In this document: in pieces, positions 21,495 through 31,988 of the stretch | Position numbering within the stretch: position 1 is the stretch's first letter | Layout of the letters: the number at the start of each line of letters is the position of its first letter | Assembly (NCBI GenBank): GCA_907164885.2 | Contig: OU015499.1 | Coordinates: forward strand, 156,112,821-156,176,820 | Length of the DNA stretch: 64,000 bases | Direction of reading: 5' to 3' | Origin: Dolomedes plantarius | Lineage: Eukaryota > Arthropoda > Arachnida > Araneae > Dolomedidae | Notes under the pieces: model-generated | Seen by the model: only the letters and a program-made list of their open reading frames with translations | Told to the model about the DNA's origin: nothing | The model's database searches: none | Program-made: the position numbers and the translations under genes

Positions 21495-22708
21495 CACTCA
21501 AGAGCCAAAACATTATGACCACCTGTCAATAACGAGTTGGCCCACCTTTGGCGCGCAACACAGCTTCAACCGCCTTGGCATGGATGCCACAAGTCCTTGG
21601 TAGATGGCCGGAGACAGATTGTACCAGATGATTAAGCAACGGTCATGCAAATCCGAGATATTGCGAATTGGAGGTCTTTGAACTCTGAGCTGCCGTCCCA
21701 TGACATCCCAAATGTGTTCTATCGGATTCAGATCCGGTGAGTTAGGCGGCCAGGACATTAACTGGAATTCAGCATCATGTTCCTGGAACCACTCCAACAC
21801 AATTTTAGACTTGTGACACGGGGCGTTGTCCTGTTGGAACATTCCATTTCCAGCTGGAAAAACAGAGGCCATGTAAGGGTGCAACTGGTCCGCAATGATG
21901 TTCAGATACCCTGTAGCATTCATGGTCTGCTCTACCACAACCACGGGTCCCAGACACGCTCAAGAGAACGTCCCCCAAAGCATAATACCGCCACCACCGG
22001 CCTGTGTATGACCTACTGTACATTGAGGGAGCAACAGTTCGCCTGGAAGACGGCGTATCCTGACAAGGCCATCGGCGTGATGAATGGCAAACCGTGATTC
22101 ATCTGGCCAGGCAATTCTCTCCCACTGATCCATGGACCAGTCTCGATGTTCCCGGGCCCAGCGCAGGCGCAGTTGACGATGACGCTTGGTCAGCAAAGGC
22201 ACACGAGTGGGACGTTTGCTGCGTAGCCCCATATCCAACAGTGTCCGCTGAACAGTGTGCTGCGATACTATTCTACTTGGCCCTGCATTATATTGGGCTG
22301 TCAGCTGAGCCACTGTCTGGCTCCGGTTTTGCTTCACCATGCGAGACAGTCTCCGACGACCTTTTTCTTTGATAGCGTGTGGACGTCCAACACCATGTCG
22401 TCTACTGCTGATTTCACCGTCATTCATCCACTTTGCATAAGTACTAACAACCATAGGTCGCGAACAACCCACGAGTCGTGCAGTTTCGGAAATACTTAAT
22501 CCGAGCCTTCGAGCCATTACTATCTGCCCTCTATCAAAGTTGCTTAGATCCGCAGCCTTTCCCATCACACACAGAAGCGAAAGAATAATTCTTCAGACTC
22601 TCCAGCAGCTATTAAATACCACTTCCACCTGATCACGTGCCTTCCACGTCATCCAGGCGAATTCATTGCAAAATGTAGGGGTGGTCATAATGTTTTGGCT
22701 CTTGAGAG
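21495..22708 (-). mobile_element. Tc1-like element 6 (36-residue D-E spacing)
   Basis: 1214 bp with inverted termini CACTCAAGAGCCAAAACATT and near-complement, TA on both sides, in TA repeats. Confidence 0.93.
21513..22568 (-). pseudogene. Tc1-family transposase with a single stop (element 6)
   Basis: It starts [14 protein letters not shown]. The DNA-binding region includes [16 protein letters not shown]. Catalytic motifs are WPDESRF (Ser to Pro next to the first Asp), FQQDNAPCH and SPDLNPIEHIW, with 36 residues between the second Asp and the Glu. One in-frame TGA at 21960-21962, after [10 protein letters not shown] and where the family has Trp, is the only break. The rest runs to the natural end. 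This is a recently disabled copy. Confidence 0.88.
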
Positions 22709-22900
22709 TATATATATATATATATAGGCATTCAAAATAGGTTGGAATGTTCGTTTAATATAATACAGCTTAAACGTACATTTCTCTTAAAACACACTTG
22801 GAAGGAAGTTCTTTTACGCGACTTATAGTAGAGTGAACTGGCAAAAATCGTCCCGTAACGAAAAAGCGTTGTGCCCCCTCCATAAGACCTTTTTCTCAAG

Positions 22901-22975
22901 GACTCCGTGGCTGAATGGTTATCGCATCGGACTGCGAAGCGAGAGGTCCCCGGTTCAAATCCCCACACAAGCGCT
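22901..22975 (+). repeat. tRNA-derived (SINE-like) segment
   Basis: A good A box (GTGGCTGAATGG) and B box (GGTTCAAATCC) lie at tRNA spacing. The anticodon and T stems do not pair well and no clean acceptor stem forms. I therefore read it as a tRNA pseudogene or SINE head, not a working tRNA. Confidence 0.5.
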
Positions 22976-23049
22976 GCGGGAAATTTCAACTTTAATTTAA
23001 TTTCCTTTGTTCTGTTAATTTTTGAAGTTTCTAGAATATTCTTTAGTTT

Positions 23050-23130
23050 ACTATTCACACGTGATATACACTATGTCATTATTGCAATTTATAATGGAAA
23101 GTCGAGAAACGGAAACTGCAGCAAGTGTAA
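23050..23130 (+). repeat. Dispersed repeat R1, short copy
   Basis: Matches 25002-25083 over about 80 bp, including GGAAAGTCGAGAAAC and AAACTGCAG. Confidence 0.7.
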
Positions 23131-23235
23131 ATAATGCAAACTTAGAAAAGTAAGTTAATAAATCATATAACTTAATACAAGTATTTAATGTTTACATTCA
23201 TTTAATATGCATGTAATTCAAGTGTTTACTATTTA

Positions 23236-24644
23236 CACTGCTGGCCACCCAAATTGCAACACCAAGAAAGACAAGAGATATCACAACAAAATTTATTTTG
23301 TAGATAACATGTTGACCAAGTATCAAATGATTAAATTTATAGACTTCTGTGAAGTGTGGTTCCTGCCAAAATCAGTAGCCAGAGTAGCCGCCATTGTTGG
23401 AGATCACCGCTGCCACACGCCTCGGCATTGATTCAAAGAGACTTTGGATGAGTTCTTGGGGTACAGCAAACCAAGCAGCTTCCACACGTTGCCAAAGTTG
23501 ATCTGCTGTGGCAGCTGGGGATGGAATCTGGGTCAATCGTAGAGCAACCATGGACCACATGTTTTCTATCGGCGAAAGATCCGGAGAGCGAGGCGGCCAG
23601 GGAAGCAATTCAATCTGGCGATTGACGAAGAACCGTTGGACAATGCGTGCCACGTGTGGTCGCGCATTATCCTGTTGAAATATGGCTGTGGGCAAGCCCT
23701 GAAGGTAAGGAAGGATAACTGGCTCCAACACCTCGGAGATGTAGCGCTGGCTGTTTAAAGTACCGGCAATGCGTACTAGAGGTGTGCGAGAGTGATATCC
23801 GATACCGCCCCATACCATAATACCCGGTGCAGGACCAGTGTGGCGGTGCATAACGCAGCTGTTCAGCATCCTCTCTTCACGGTGTCTCCAGACTCGAATG
23901 CGACCATCGTGGTGTTGCAGACAGAAGCGTGACTCGTCAGTAAAGACAATTTCATTCCATTCTGCCGTCCACATCCTTCTGTCATCGCACCATTGGCGGC
24001 GGAGACGTCTGTGGTTCTGCGTCAAGGGTAGACAAAGCAATGGACGTCTTGCGGACAGACCACTCTGCTGTAAACGGCGTCGAATGGTACGCGCAGACAC
24101 TGGATGGTGCGTTACAGACTGCATGTGCTGTGCTATGGTTCGTGATGTGACTAGGCGATCCGTCACTGCCATGCGCACAATTTGCCTGTCATCACGTGAA
24201 GTGTTGCGCTGAGGTGGATGCGATCGAACACGCCGGTCCGTCGTACCCTCCTGCATCCAACGATCACATATCCGCATTACAGTTGTTTGGTTTCGTCCAA
24301 CACGACTACCGATTTCTCTGAAAGATAATCCACAATCTCGGTAGGCCACTATCCTTCCTCTGTCGAACTCGGATACTTGATCAAAAGATGATCGCTGTTT
24401 TCGACGAGGCATAATTGATCGTTTTTTTTTAAACACCAGAAGAAAAACACAATTGCCGAACTTGAAATCGTCGAAATATCGAAGCCTTAAATAGCGCTTT
24501 GAAGTGGCGCCACAGGCGCGCGTGATGTGCGTCTGCGCTGAAATTCTAATCATTTGCATATCTCACCTCCGCTAATGCATGTTGTAAATTTCATGTTATT
24601 TGCATGTTTCCTTCAGGGTGTTGCATTTACAGTGGCCAGCAGTG
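23236..24644 (-). mobile_element. Tc1-like element 2, apparently intact
   Basis: 1409 bp with inverted termini CACTGCTGGCCACC and complement, flanked by TA at 23234-23235 and 24645-24646. Same family as element 1, opposite orientation, 8 kb away. The transposase ORF is unbroken. Confidence 0.95.
23372..24412 (-). CDS. Tc1-family transposase (intact)
   Basis: 346 aa from MPRRKQRSS, full length for a Tc1 transposase. A bipartite helix-turn-helix DNA-binding region lies in residues about 10-115, followed by catalytic motifs FTDESRF, FQQDNARPH and SPDLSPIENMW with 34 residues between the second Asp and the Glu. The protein ends ESMPRRVAAVISNNGGYSGY, 19 residues longer than the sister copy. The frame stays open 49 codons upstream to an ATG at 24559. 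This is the only transposase in the window with all motifs and no breaks, so it is the best candidate for an active copy or a source for the non-autonomous ones. Confidence 0.92.
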   Translation of the reverse strand: MPRRKQRSSFDQVSEFDRGRIVAYRDCGLSFREIGSRVGRNQTTVMRICDRWMQEGTTDRRVRSHPPQRNTSRDDRQIVRMAVTDRLVTSRTIAQHMQSVTHHPVSARTIRRRLQQSGLSARRPLLCLPLTQNHRRLRRQWCDDRRMWTAEWNEIVFTDESRFCLQHHDGRIRVWRHREERMLNSCVMHRHTGPAPGIMVWGGIGYHSRTPLVRIAGTLNSQRYISEVLEPVILPYLQGLPTAIFQQDNARPHVARIVQRFFVNRQIELLPWPPRSPDLSPIENMWSMVALRLTQIPSPAATADQLWQRVEAAWFAVPQELIQSLFESMPRRVAAVISNNGGYSGY

Positions 24645-24837
24645 TACATGCATTACAGAGAAATAATAGTGAAATTATATGCTCAGCGTCAAAAAGAGTA
24701 TCGAAAGAGAAAAAAATCCAAAATCAACTTCAGAGTGCGAAAACAATACCAAAAACAAACGCTCAATGTCAACAACAATTCCGGCAGAATGAAAAGGAAA
24801 AAGTACAGCAAAATGAAACATTGAATCTTGCTAGGTA

Positions 24838-24939
<102 letters not shown>

Positions 24940-24959
24940 CTTTCGCATGAGAATAAGAA

Positions 24960-25610
24960 ACAATTTTATTTTTTTTTCTATTTTTTGTTTGTTATTGTTT
25001 TAATTCACACGGGATTTATATTGTGTCATAATTGCAATTGTATAATGGAAAGTCGAGAAACAAAAACTGCAGTTGCATATGTGTGTGTGTTAATGCGAGT
25101 ATCGAGATTCGAGCACAGAGATTGTGCGCGGTCAGCTGTATAACCTCAATTATAAACAAATGTAAATATTAATTAAACTTATGTTTTTTTTGTTATTGTT
25201 TTAATTCCCACGGGATTTATATTGTCTCGTTAATTTATTTTTGTTGATGATTAAATAATAAAATGTATCCGACTAAAAATTATGCTATGTAACATCTAAA
25301 TCAAAATAATTAATATATATATATATATTAAACTATTAAATTATATTATTTCTAATTTTAATAAAAATAATTAATTTATATATTAAAATTTTTAATTTTA
25401 ATAAAATAGGGAGAGAGAGTTGGTTGGTTGGTTGGTCGGTTGAATAAAAGAGGGCTGCGCTTTCTGGCGCGACAAAAATAGACTAACATAATCAATAGAA
25501 ATCTACATATTAAATCACGTTTAGAGTTGAAAAAATAACATAAGGAACTTCAATTGCTGACGGAATTGAAGACATCACAATTGCTCCCCCGACATCACAA
25601 TTTTTTTTTT
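24960..25610 (+). repeat. Dispersed repeat R1, long copy
   Basis: 25190-25610 matches 47155-47535: TTGTTATTGTTTTAATTC at the left, then GAGAGAGAGTTGGTT, AGAGGGCTGCGCTTT and AAATCACGTTTAGAGTT, and a CCCCCGAC / CACAATTTTTTT end. 24960-25083 repeats the left part and also matches 23050-23130. No coding capacity is seen. No terminal repeats or target duplication are identified; it could be a MITE or the tail of a larger element. Confidence 0.75.
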
Positions 25611-25781
25611 GTTTGTTCACTTAAATAGCAGTGCTGCTAGTTTTTTAAGCGCGATAATAGATTTTTGAAATGTACATACATAGGTACTTACAAGACAATG
25701 ATTTTGAAATCGTGTTAGACTATATAAAGCGTTGGAAAGAAAAACTTTTAAAAGTGTAAAAAAAGAGTTGTGTGTGTGTGT

Positions 25782-25812
<31 letters not shown>

Positions 25813-26443
25813 CAGTCGAACCTCCATATATCGAACTTCCCTATATCGAAATTTTCTATATATCGAACTCTTAGCAAATCTCCATGTTCATTACATAGAA
25901 AAGCTGTTTCTATATATCGAAAAAATCTCTATCTATCGGAATTTTTTTCACGACATATTGGGAGATTTTATTCCACTTTAGAATAAAATCTCCCAATATT
26001 TGGCTTTTGAAACAATTTTTCGAGGACTTCAATTCGGGGAAAAAGTCCCTGATGAAGTTTTTAATGGACTGAATAAATTCGAGCATTTCTTTGATGAACT
26101 TTCCGCAAAACTGGCTGTACAGAAAGATATTCGTAGTTTTTTTTGAAAGTATGTAACTGTGTAAACACTGTATATAACACTGTAACGACTGTCTGGATTA
26201 TTGTTTTTTTTAAAGGTATATAGTACTCAATAAATCTTTCACATTAATTTCTTTTTTAGTTATTAACTTTCATTTAATGTGATTCGCATATAAATTGGAA
26301 ATGGAGTTTCGTATACGGAAACAAGCTTTAATTTTAATGTCTTAGTAGAATTATGATAAAACTAAGATCAATTCTATGTATCGAAATTTCTATATATCGA
26401 ATTTTTTTCCGGCACTTTGCTACTTCGATATATGGAGGTTCGA

Positions 26444-26446
<3 letters not shown>
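25813..26446. mobile_element. Pogo-type MITE
   Basis: 634 bp with perfect 23-bp inverted termini (CAGTCGAACCTCCATATATC...) flanked by TA, in TA-rich DNA. Each end repeats TATATCGAA words, as in pogo/Tigger termini. The interior has no transposase; small ORFs are incidental. Confidence 0.88.
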
Positions 26447-26509
<63 letters not shown>

Positions 26510-27985
26510 ATATTATATACCCTGTATATGTAGAATATATATAGAGGTATTTACTTAATGGTTAGCAAGCCGTACAGGTGGACAAAGAAACTAGATGAAA
26601 AACACCCTCGTATAATTGGACAGTAAATTTTATTTCACGTAAGGACATTACACATGAAATATCAAACTTCATATATACAGAGTAGTAAATAGAATTCATA
26701 TATTAATCTATACAGAATAGGTAGAAACAATAAATATACACAATGCGCTAGGGCGGCAGAGTTTCATTTTTGTAAATATTTGAACATTGCTACAAACGTT
26801 AAAGCACTTTATCAATGTAAAAGGCACTTAAGCAAGTGAGATGGAAATTCTTCATACATCTTGTATTTGAAACATGGTATTTTATATGTATTAAGATATG
26901 CTGACTCCTATTTTAGGTACATGTTGAGAACTGGTTATGATAAGAAAGTACAGTCTCTGTCAGAAGAAATTTTATTTTTTTGTTTCATTTTAAGAAAGAG
27001 TTTCAGGTTTTTTAAATGACTTTTTAATTTTTGTAAAAAATCTAAATCTCTATTCTCCTTCATATTTTGCTGACTATTAGAATGTGCATCATTTTTATGA
27101 TAATTCTGCTACCATGAATTTCTTTTTATATTTATAAATGTATATAATATCCAATTTTTACTTTTTATTATACATGCCAGTAATCAAAATTAGTTAAGTT
27201 TAGTATTTCAAATAGTGTATTAGAACTGTCGTTATTGCACAGCTCCAAAACTTACAAAATTTGGTTTAAATTTCTTAATAAATGTTTCTTAATTATTACT
27301 TGTCTTTACAGTCAATATCTCTTATTTTTTAATTACAAACATTTTGCAAGATCTTGTAAAAGAGTTCAACTTAATTCTACCTGATTTTATCACATTGTAT
27401 GTTCACCAGAAATGGAAGGTATAAAAATGAACATTCTACAAAAGGGGGTGGTAAACTCTGCAGCCCCGTATATAATTGATTATCAAAAGATCTGTTGATA
27501 GTCTCAAAATCTGTAAATCAAGATTTCGCGTGCAATACATATGGCAATTGCTAAGGCACTGACTAGAAAAGTACATCCAAAATATATGTCCCATTTAAAG
27601 AAGCCACACTTAAAGCTTATACACACGTTAACTAAACACTCATATCAAAAAAATTACTTCAAGAAAATTGTCCGCAGTAGAAATTTTATCGTTGATATTT
27701 CCAAGGAACGATTATATTAAAAGACTACTCTCGTATAGGCTTCGTACGCAAAAAGTTGCTTAAGGTCGAGGTAATCGTACATACGTCTGTAAAAATGTCA
27801 AAGTGCAGTGACAATTTATTGTTTGACTATTAAACGAAGCAATTTGTATCGCGTAGTGAAACTCAAGCACTTTGTTTTACTGCTCGCTTTATCGATTAGG
27901 AAAACGTTGAATTGATGAAATGTAAATTATACAGATACACGATGTGGTGTACTGAAGTGCTGGTGACTAGAGGAGGAGAAATGTT

Positions 27986-28274
27986 GGTACTTCTCTTTTT
28001 ATAGCGGCCTTGGCGAGAAACAAACGGTTACCGACACAAACAAGCAATTCGTTCACTATCTTACATTACACAGTTTATTTAATATATACATACGGAAGAA
28101 ATTTAACAGAAATTTGAATTTATTATTTTATTTCATACAATTCTGAAAGGGATTTATTTAAAATAAACAACCTATATAAGAAATGGTTACACATTGGTAA
28201 CCGTTTATTTCTCGCCAAGGCAGAAACGCGCCCATTTCCCTTTCTCGCCACGGCCGCCATAAAATGGAAGTACC
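27986..28274. mobile_element. Fold-back/MITE-like inverted repeat
   Basis: The left arm 27986-28032 (GGTACTTCTCTTTTTATAGC ... AAACGGTTACC) is inverted at 28196-28274. The right arm carries about 30 extra bases that partly repeat GTGGCGAGAAA. GAAATG occurs just outside both ends and may be a target duplication. No coding. Confidence 0.7.
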
Positions 28275-28335
28275 GAAATGGTATTTATAGAACTTTTGAA
28301 TGATTTCATCTGATAAAAAAATAAAATAATAAATC

Positions 28336-28375
28336 AAAGTATATCATCATTTCATTTGTAATGATGATATACTTT
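28336..28375. repeat. Perfect palindrome, 16-bp arms
   Basis: Arms AAAGTATATCATCATT and complement around an 8-nt loop. Confidence 0.85.
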
Positions 28376-30194
28376 GCCAGTTCTGCTACTGAAAGAATAT
28401 GGTGATTTCATCTGAAAGTCTGTAACATCTATTCCAGTATCATACTATACATGATTATTAGAGAACAATTCCTGGGCAACACAAGATATTATATTAGGAA
28501 GATTTTGAACGAAATAATCCTTAGAAAACATTACTTCAAGGAGCCATTAATAATAGTTTTAGCACTACCAATAGATTAAACATTTTCATGGATGGACCCC
28601 ATAGGAAATGAGAACATCAAATTTACAATTTTTATCACTTTTCCCGGAGAAGAAAATTACCTCATACTAAACAGAAAAAGGTTACTTTTATGTATTATGT
28701 TATTTACTTTAATAATAAAGAACCTAATGTGAAAAATAATGGGCAAAATAAATATTAAAAAAAAGCTCTATACAGAAAGAGCACACGTTTTCTAACTTCC
28801 ATAGAGGCTACGTGATTGTTAATTTTCTCAAAATTTATATTCCAGCTTAGTTGGTATTAATGAAACGACTAAACCGAAGAATAACGTCTGAAATTTTGTC
28901 GATGATCAATTTAGATTTGAACAAGGTAATATTTAAATATATTATAATTATTTGCCGAGAAATTTCCAGTTCACTTTTGATGAAATTGCAGCTGTATCCT
29001 TGGTTTCAAACTGTCTATCATTCAACTTTGCAAGTGACTGGATTTCACGCATAGTTCCAGATAAACATCTACCATGGGAATATTAAAACAGAGGCTAAAA
29101 GTCCTCTATATCAGTACAAAGGGATGTTCTTGAGTACAAAATCATTAATGCGACATCTTATGGACTCCTAAGTGTGATTGAAATGAGCTAATGATCACCA
29201 GTAACTGAAGAACTGGTCCCATACTTTCTGATTAAACGCATTGATTATGCATATGGAATGCCCAACATTTCGTACTTGTAAAATATTCCCACTAAGAAGT
29301 AAGCTGTGTTAGGGACAAAGCTTACTTCTTACCGAGGAACAATTTGGGGACAATTACTGGGAAGAAATGTTCTCAGTAATTGTCCCCTTGGCGATCGCTC
29401 ACGATTCAAATAAACACAAACCTGTAAAAAGAATGCCCCAAATGGAAAAGACAATAATCATAAGTACCTTATTCCTCTCACCCCCCCCCCCTCAACCCGA
29501 TGCTACCTTTCTTCATTTCGAATATTTTAAATCAATATGACGTCAAATGACTACATGGATATCAAATTGACTGAGCATAACATCTGGAAAATGAACCAGT
29601 TTGTTTTGGTGTGAAGTTTGGCAGAAGATATCAGTAGGAGGTACGGTTTCAGTTAAACTTGTTTGAGATAAAACTGCAACTGGATGGGAATACAAAAGGA
29701 GGGTGGGGTGGGCGAGCAGGGCACGTTCTTCATGTATTTGGATTAGTCTAATTTTTTTTATAATGGATGTCTCTCTTTTTGATGGAAAAGGATTTTAAAA
29801 TTACGAACGAGACTGGATTTGATATTTGGTTGAATAATAAAAATTACGCCAAAACTTCTTACTTGGAAATGCCCTATTACTGCATGCCTTGTAAAATAAT
29901 GACATGTCGGTCACCGTACGGAACAAAAATTAGAAACAGAAACTAGCAATAACCATTTCAATTTTTCTCCGGTGCCAAAAGCTGAATTGAACACCGACAC
30001 TCCAGAAGCAGCATTCGATGAACTTATTGCGCGGCGAACGGAAATATGCATTGCAGATTTTTTTTTAAGATAGGACGAAATCGCAAAAACCGGGACGATG
30101 ATTTTGAATCATCCATCCTCGCGTTTTTCGGAACTCCATGATCGAAACGCTGTCATCTGACTGTCAACGGCGAAGCAAAAAGTTCGTTGCTGTC

Positions 30195-30329
30195 TCACTG
30201 GGAGTCCGTTTCGCCGTTGAGTTTGGCGAGGATCCCCTTGCATTCTTTCACCAACAACTGGTACTCGGATCGAGCTCTGTTTGCTTCCGTGAGAGCTCGT
30301 TTGCACTCTTCGTTTATCCTCTCGGCTTC
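30195..30329 (-). CDS. Terminal exon of a coiled-coil host gene
   Basis: Read on the minus strand, a good acceptor (GTTTGCATTTCAG) opens a 44-codon exon starting EAERINEECKRALTEANRAR. It ends GETDSQ and a TGA at 30195-30197. The sequence is Glu/Lys/Ala-rich with heptad leucines, so it extends a coiled coil. Its GC content is clearly above the surrounding DNA, as expected of a conserved exon. It joins in phase 0 to the exon at 38225-38398. Earlier exons are not found in the window. I do not recognise the protein; laminin-, myosin-like or cilium coiled-coil proteins are possibilities only. Confidence 0.72.
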   Translation of the reverse strand, partial: EAERINEECKRALTEANRARSEYQLLVKECKGILAKLNGETDSQ

Positions 30330-30609
30330 CTGAAATGCAAACAGAACAATTAAAATGTGTCCTGTACGTGATTTATAAAAAAAAATTCTTCCTCTCCCAA
30401 CCGATCTTTTTAGAGGGGAAAACGGGTTCCATTTTCTGAATAAACAAACAATGCGTGATAAAGAACTTTAATAAAGAGTTACAAATAAGGGCCTGTTCAC
30501 ATAGAATCCGTTAGTGGCAACGTTACTCGCATTGACATATTTGAAACCAATCACAGACCTTAATAATGTGTTGGCTAGTCATTTGGAGGTTTCTAATTGG
30601 TTAAATATA

Positions 30610-31386
30610 CAGGGTGTCCATAATTAAACTTCCCTACTTTAAAGTTGTCTACAGTCGAAAATATTGATCAGAAAGTTATGAAATTTTGTACAGGACACAT
30701 TGAAGGGATGGCAGTTTGTTTGAGCGAATAAAAAAGAAGAGTTCAAAATTTCACCACCAGAGGGCGTTTTTTGATGAATTGCACATTTAGCCAACATTTG
30801 ATATAGTTAAAAAAAATTATTACAAGAACATGACAGCCATAATTTTCAGCTACAATTTGAAATCGTAAGATAGCATGTTGTACAGTTGACCGCAGTGTGT
30901 CCGGGGAAATGCCGAGAACATTTCGTGAAATGCTGTCTTTCAGATGAGGTATATTTCTTGGTTTATCAAGACTGACTAGATGCTTCACATGCCCCAAAGC
31001 CAAAAGTCGCATGAGTTGAGGTCTGGGGAGCTCGATCTGTTGATCGTAACGATGACATTGTGATTAGCAATAGCAAGCACGCTGAAAACAAAATCTCCAT
31101 GAAAGTTTCTAGGTTTTATAACATCTTCTGCTCTACGTCGACAACAATTAATTTGCATATTTGTTTCTTCTTCGTTCCTTCAAATCTTTTGTCCGAAAAT
31201 GTGTAATTCATCAAAAAACGCCCTCTGGGGGTAAAATTTTGAACTAATTTTTTTATTCACTCAAACAAATTCCCATCCCTTTAATATGTCCTACACAAAA
31301 TTTCATAACTTTCTGAACAATAGTTCCGACTGTAGTTCCGACTGTAGACAACTTTAAAGTAGGGAAGTTCAGTTAAGAACACCCTG
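30610..31386 (-). mobile_element. Mariner-like non-autonomous element, nested
   Basis: 777 bp with inverted termini starting CAGGGTGT and continuing with ACTTCCCTACTTTAAAG inside, flanked by TA (30608-30609, 31387-31388). The inverted similarity extends well inward, including AAAACGCCCTCTG. It still carries part of a transposase. Confidence 0.82.
30743..31012 (-). pseudogene. Mariner-like transposase C-terminal fragment
   Basis: The reading LGHVKHLV, NIPHLKDSISRNV, ISPDTLRSTVQHAILRFQ matches the C-terminal end of a broad group of arthropod mariner-type transposases, after the last catalytic residue. The DNA-binding region and catalytic residues are absent. It is a relic inside the 777-bp element. 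Confidence 0.6.
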
Positions 31387-31988
31387 TATTTCAATACGAG
31401 TAACGCTGACGCAGGCGGATTCTATGTGAACGGGACCTTAAAGTAAACTTGATAAAATCCTATGAAATCTAAATTGAACGAGATTGTGGAACTGGCATTT
31501 GCTTTACTAGCCGGAGTCACAGAAAACATAGTAGGGATTTTTGAGCAGAACAGGGATTTTTTCGGACTCGAAACGTCAGGAAAGGGAGAAAAATACGGGA
31601 ATTTTTAGAATTTGAACAAAAGAATTCTTTTGTTCTCAATTTTATAAAGTTGTTGAATTTGAAACGATGAAACCATTTTTTTATGTCTTCTGACTTTGCG
31701 AACCAGCCCTCTCCGGTAAAGAGCCAATGCTTTATGGTGTTATTGATTGGAGGAAAACATTCGGCAGAAGTGAAGAATTTCAGACGATAGATAGCTTTTC
31801 TCTCTCGGAATCGGTATTTAACAACATTGTTTGAAAGTACTTATAGTTTTATTCTTTCGCCCCTAGATGTCAGCCCAATCAATAAAATCGTAATGTATTT
31901 AGATTTTTGATAGTTTTGTATTCATGGAATGGCAACTCGTAGTAATGGTTTGTCTTTATCTAAAATTAAGTTTGAAATAAAATAAGAT

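Larger units (their letters stand above)
22709..23235. other. Non-coding DNA with tRNA-like and R1 repeat fragments
   Basis: Between elements 6 and 2. It holds a TA tract, the tRNA-like segment at 22901-22975 and the R1-family fragment at 23050-23130. The 75-aa ORF starting inside the tRNA-like segment is an incidental reading. Confidence 0.6.
26447..30194. other. AT-rich non-coding DNA
   Basis: A TA tract (to about 26496) is followed by about 3.7 kb without a supported gene. It contains a fold-back element at 27986-28274 and a palindrome at 28336-28375. A homopolymeric C run lies near 29480. The part just below 30195 should include the 3' UTR of the coiled-coil gene on the minus strand. Confidence 0.55.
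30489..31438. mobile_element. MITE (PIF/Harbinger-like) carrying a nested element
   Basis: Inverted termini read CTGTTCACATAGAATCCG at the left and CCGTTCACATAGAATCCG in the complement of the right end, with TAA on each side (30486-30488, 31439-31441). A 3-bp TAA/TWA duplication suggests PIF/Harbinger. After removing the nested 777-bp element it is about 170 bp. Confidence 0.65.

Noticed and set aside
22901..22975. Functional tRNA gene
   Set aside because: The A and B boxes are good but the anticodon and T stems mispair.
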